From NCBI GenBank assembly GCA_963718745.1, contig OY970370.1, positions 1,736,001 through 1,800,000 of the forward strand: 64,000 nucleotides of DNA. The letters run 5' to 3'. This stretch comes from Fermentibacter sp963718745 [NCBI: Candidatus Fermentibacterota bacterium]. GTDB taxonomy: Bacteria > Fermentibacterota > Fermentibacteria > Fermentibacterales. This document shows, piece after piece, positions 62,570 to 64,000 of the stretch. The translations under genes and the position numbers were made by a program. Positions within the stretch are counted from its first letter, which is position 1, and each line of letters opens with the position of its first letter. A model generated the notes under the pieces. That model did no database searches and was not told where the DNA came from. It was given only the letters and a program-made list of their open reading frames with translations.

Positions 62570-63701
62570 GAGCCGATGCGGCCGAGCCCGGACTCCTCCG
62601 GGACGTCACGAAATCCCTTCCCGCGGATCCGAGTGACCCGGAGAGGGCCTTGTCGCCCACGACCCTCGCCACCGCCGATGCAACGGCCTCGAGGTCCCGC
62701 TCGACGAGGAGGCCCGTGACGCCGTCCTCGATGTTCTCCACGAAGCCGCCCTCCCTGACCGCGACGACCGGTCTGCCGCAGGCCATCGCCTCGAGCGGCA
62801 CAAGGCCGTAGGGCTCCGCCCTCTGGCAGCAGACCACGACCGCGGCGGACCTGTAGATCGAGCGGACCTCCCTGCGGTCTATCCCCTGCAGGATGAGGAG
62901 GCGCATGCCCAGTCCGGCGGCCTCCCCCTCCAGCGTCCTCCTGAAGCCCGGGTATTCCCTGTCCGCGACTATGACAGCCTCGCGCAGACCGGCGCGCGCC
63001 GAGGCCGCCAGGAACAGGCTGTGACCCTTGTAGGGCCAGAGGGCGCCGACCGAGAGGGCGTAGCCGCCGTCCCGGGGGTTGCTCCCGGGGTGCAGGAAGG
63101 ACGAATCCACCCCGGGCCTCACCACGCCGGCATCCACGCCGTAGATGCCGCGCAGCCTGGAAGCCATGTAGGAGGACAGCGTCACGACGCGCGAAGCAGC
63201 CCTCACGGCGCATTCATCCATCGATGCCTCACGCCTCGAGAGGGGGAGCAGGAGCATCTCCAGAAGCCCGTTCCGGGTCCTCCTGATGATGTCCGGGTCA
63301 TGGATGTGCCTGGGGAACTCGTAGCAGTAGTAGAGGGACGGAGTGCGGAGATGGCGAAGGAGCGGGGGGGCTGCCACGTACATCGAGTTATGGACGAGTG
63401 CGCACGGGGCGCCGAGGGAGTCGATCTCCGCCGCGATGCGGAGACAGAGCGAGTCCAGAGCGTCGAGCCTTCGGATGAATGGCATGGGACCGAGGAGCCG
63501 CCTCGAGCCGCGTATCCGCAGGCCTTCGGGGAACGGCCATTCCCGCAGGCCTTCGGGATCCGGACCGCAGACGTCCGCGGAGCCCTCCGGGCAGTGCACC
63601 CGGACATCGAACCGCTCGCGGAGGAAGGGCATCATGGATGCCAGCGCCCCGGCTCCTCCGCCGGACGGCAGGTTGTGGAAGACTGGCAGCTTCTCCTTCA
63701 T
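62490..63701 (-). CDS. Glycosyltransferase family 4
   Basis: 403 aa. Opening VFHNLPSGGGAGALASM is the GT4 glycine loop. The donor domain has ALSVGALWPYKGHSLFLAA and CCQRAEPYGLVPLEAMACGRPVVAVREGGFVE (E...E pair). ATG 63701 is chosen because the protein start matches the family; a longer in-frame ATG at 63743 adds an unlikely segment. Neither has a clear ribosome-binding site. The last 26 codons lie inside the opposite gene. Confidence 0.87.
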   Translation of the reverse strand: MKEKLPVFHNLPSGGGAGALASMMPFLRERFDVRVHCPEGSADVCGPDPEGLREWPFPEGLRIRGSRRLLGPMPFIRRLDALDSLCLRIAAEIDSLGAPCALVHNSMYVAAPPLLRHLRTPSLYYCYEFPRHIHDPDIIRRTRNGLLEMLLLPLSRREASMDECAVRAASRVVTLSSYMASRLRGIYGVDAGVVRPGVDSSFLHPGSNPRDGGYALSVGALWPYKGHSLFLAASARAGLREAVIVADREYPGFRRTLEGEAAGLGMRLLILQGIDRREVRSIYRSAAVVVCCQRAEPYGLVPLEAMACGRPVVAVREGGFVENIEDGVTGLLVERDLEAVASAVARVVGDKALSGSLGSAGRDFVTSRRSPGSAASALIGELLLAGNPAGPRGASGSTGPTCP

Positions 63702-63778
63702 CCGGGGATCATATGAAGGCGTACGGCGTCCGGCATGAGGCAAACCCGTCGGGGGGCGGAGCGCCCGGCGGGGACGGC

Positions 63779-63810
63779 GGAGCCGGCGCCCGTTTCCAGA
63801 CGCCGGCTCC
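63779..63810 (-). terminator. GC-rich hairpin without a U-tract, 3' of the partial gene
   Basis: A perfect 10-bp stem (GGAGCCGGCG/CGCCGGCTCC) with a 12-nt loop lies 53 nt past the stop of the partial gene. The minus-strand loop carries GGAAACGG, like the hairpin at 7975-8000. No T-run follows. The gap 63702-63863 holds nothing else that I recognise. Confidence 0.4.
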
Positions 63811-63863
63811 TCTTCGGGATGCTTCTCCCCGAGCCCGGGACCCGGGCGCGGGAGGGAGGTCTA

Positions 63864-64000
63864 GTCGTCCTCCCAGCTGTTGCCGTCGATGAGGTCGGGC
63901 CGGCCTATGTGGAGAAGGAGCTGCCTGCGCGTCTCCTCCCAGTACCTGGTCAGCCGGCGGGGTGAATCGTCGCGGTCCCAGTCGGTGGGCCTGTAGCTCC
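63864..64000 (-). CDS. Hypothetical protein, C-terminal 45 residues (5' end outside window)
   Basis: An open frame runs in from the right edge and ends in TAG at 63864-63866. It reads SYRPTDWDRDDSPRRLTRYW and ends DGNSWEDD: charged and aromatic, with a plausible protein composition and no stop. Too little remains to name it. It has no membrane segment or known motif. The weak point is that only 137 bp support it. Confidence 0.5.

Overview
The window is GC-rich DNA, densely coding on both strands, with intergenic gaps mostly under 100 bp and many 1-4 nt start/stop overlaps. Many genes start with TTG or GTG, and two seem to start with CTG. Several traits point to a bacterium of the Fibrobacteres-Chlorobi-Bacteroidetes neighbourhood, perhaps an uncultured phylum such as Fermentibacterota. 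These are a gingipain-like C25 peptidase with a type-IX-like C-terminal domain, promoter-like elements of the form TTG-N20/21-TAnnTTT, phosphate butyryltransferase and butyrate kinase, L-lysine 6-aminotransferase and an archaeal-type aspartyl-tRNA synthetase. The phylum name is inference; no rRNA, tRNA or CRISPR array was seen.

Layout. 0-6.4 kb (+): end of holB, ricT, metG, two membrane metalloproteases and the secreted C25 peptidase. 6.4-15.2 kb (-): two parvulin-like lipoprotein paralogues (one frameshifted) around a secreted beta-propeller-like protein and an O-antigen-ligase-like TPR protein, then a frameshifted methylmalonyl-CoA mutase large subunit behind butyrate kinase. 15.2-19 kb: a zinc-ribbon protein, an IMPACT-family protein, aspS and lat. 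19.2-27.7 kb (+): ptb, rpiB, wecB, a transglutaminase-like lipoprotein, the riboflavin genes ribD-ribE-ribBA-ribH, nusB and a phosphoesterase. 27.6-29.6 kb (-): a glycosyltransferase and a methyltransferase. 29.7-38.4 kb (+): an acetyltransferase, an AT-rich 149-bp element with long terminal inverted repeats, a frameshifted DnaE2-like polymerase, a Lon-family protease, a pyruvyltransferase-like protein and glutamate dehydrogenase. 38.5-53.4 kb: a transporter, a SagB-like oxidoreductase, DUF554, glycosyltransferases, an ElbB-like protein, a phosphoesterase, two small secreted proteins, ogt, a PHP phosphatase, serS and dgkA. 53.4-63.7 kb: a surface-polysaccharide cluster (PAP2, DegT aminotransferase, polyprenyl glycosylphosphotransferase, glycosyltransferases, a B12-binding radical SAM enzyme and an SDR epimerase). 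The window ends in the 3' end of an unidentified minus-strand gene.

Together the genes suggest an anaerobe that makes ATP by acyl-phosphate formation (ptb/buk), ferments amino acids (gdh, lat, methylmalonyl-CoA mutase), makes its own flavins and invests heavily in envelope polysaccharide and secreted proteins.

Most notable are the 30.3-kb inverted-repeat element with repeated GAAC/GTTC half-sites upstream of the DnaE2-like gene, a shared C-terminal TWGxIKxL(F/W) motif on two unrelated secreted proteins, and three single-base frameshifts. No gap of more than 300 bp without a gene remains under this annotation.
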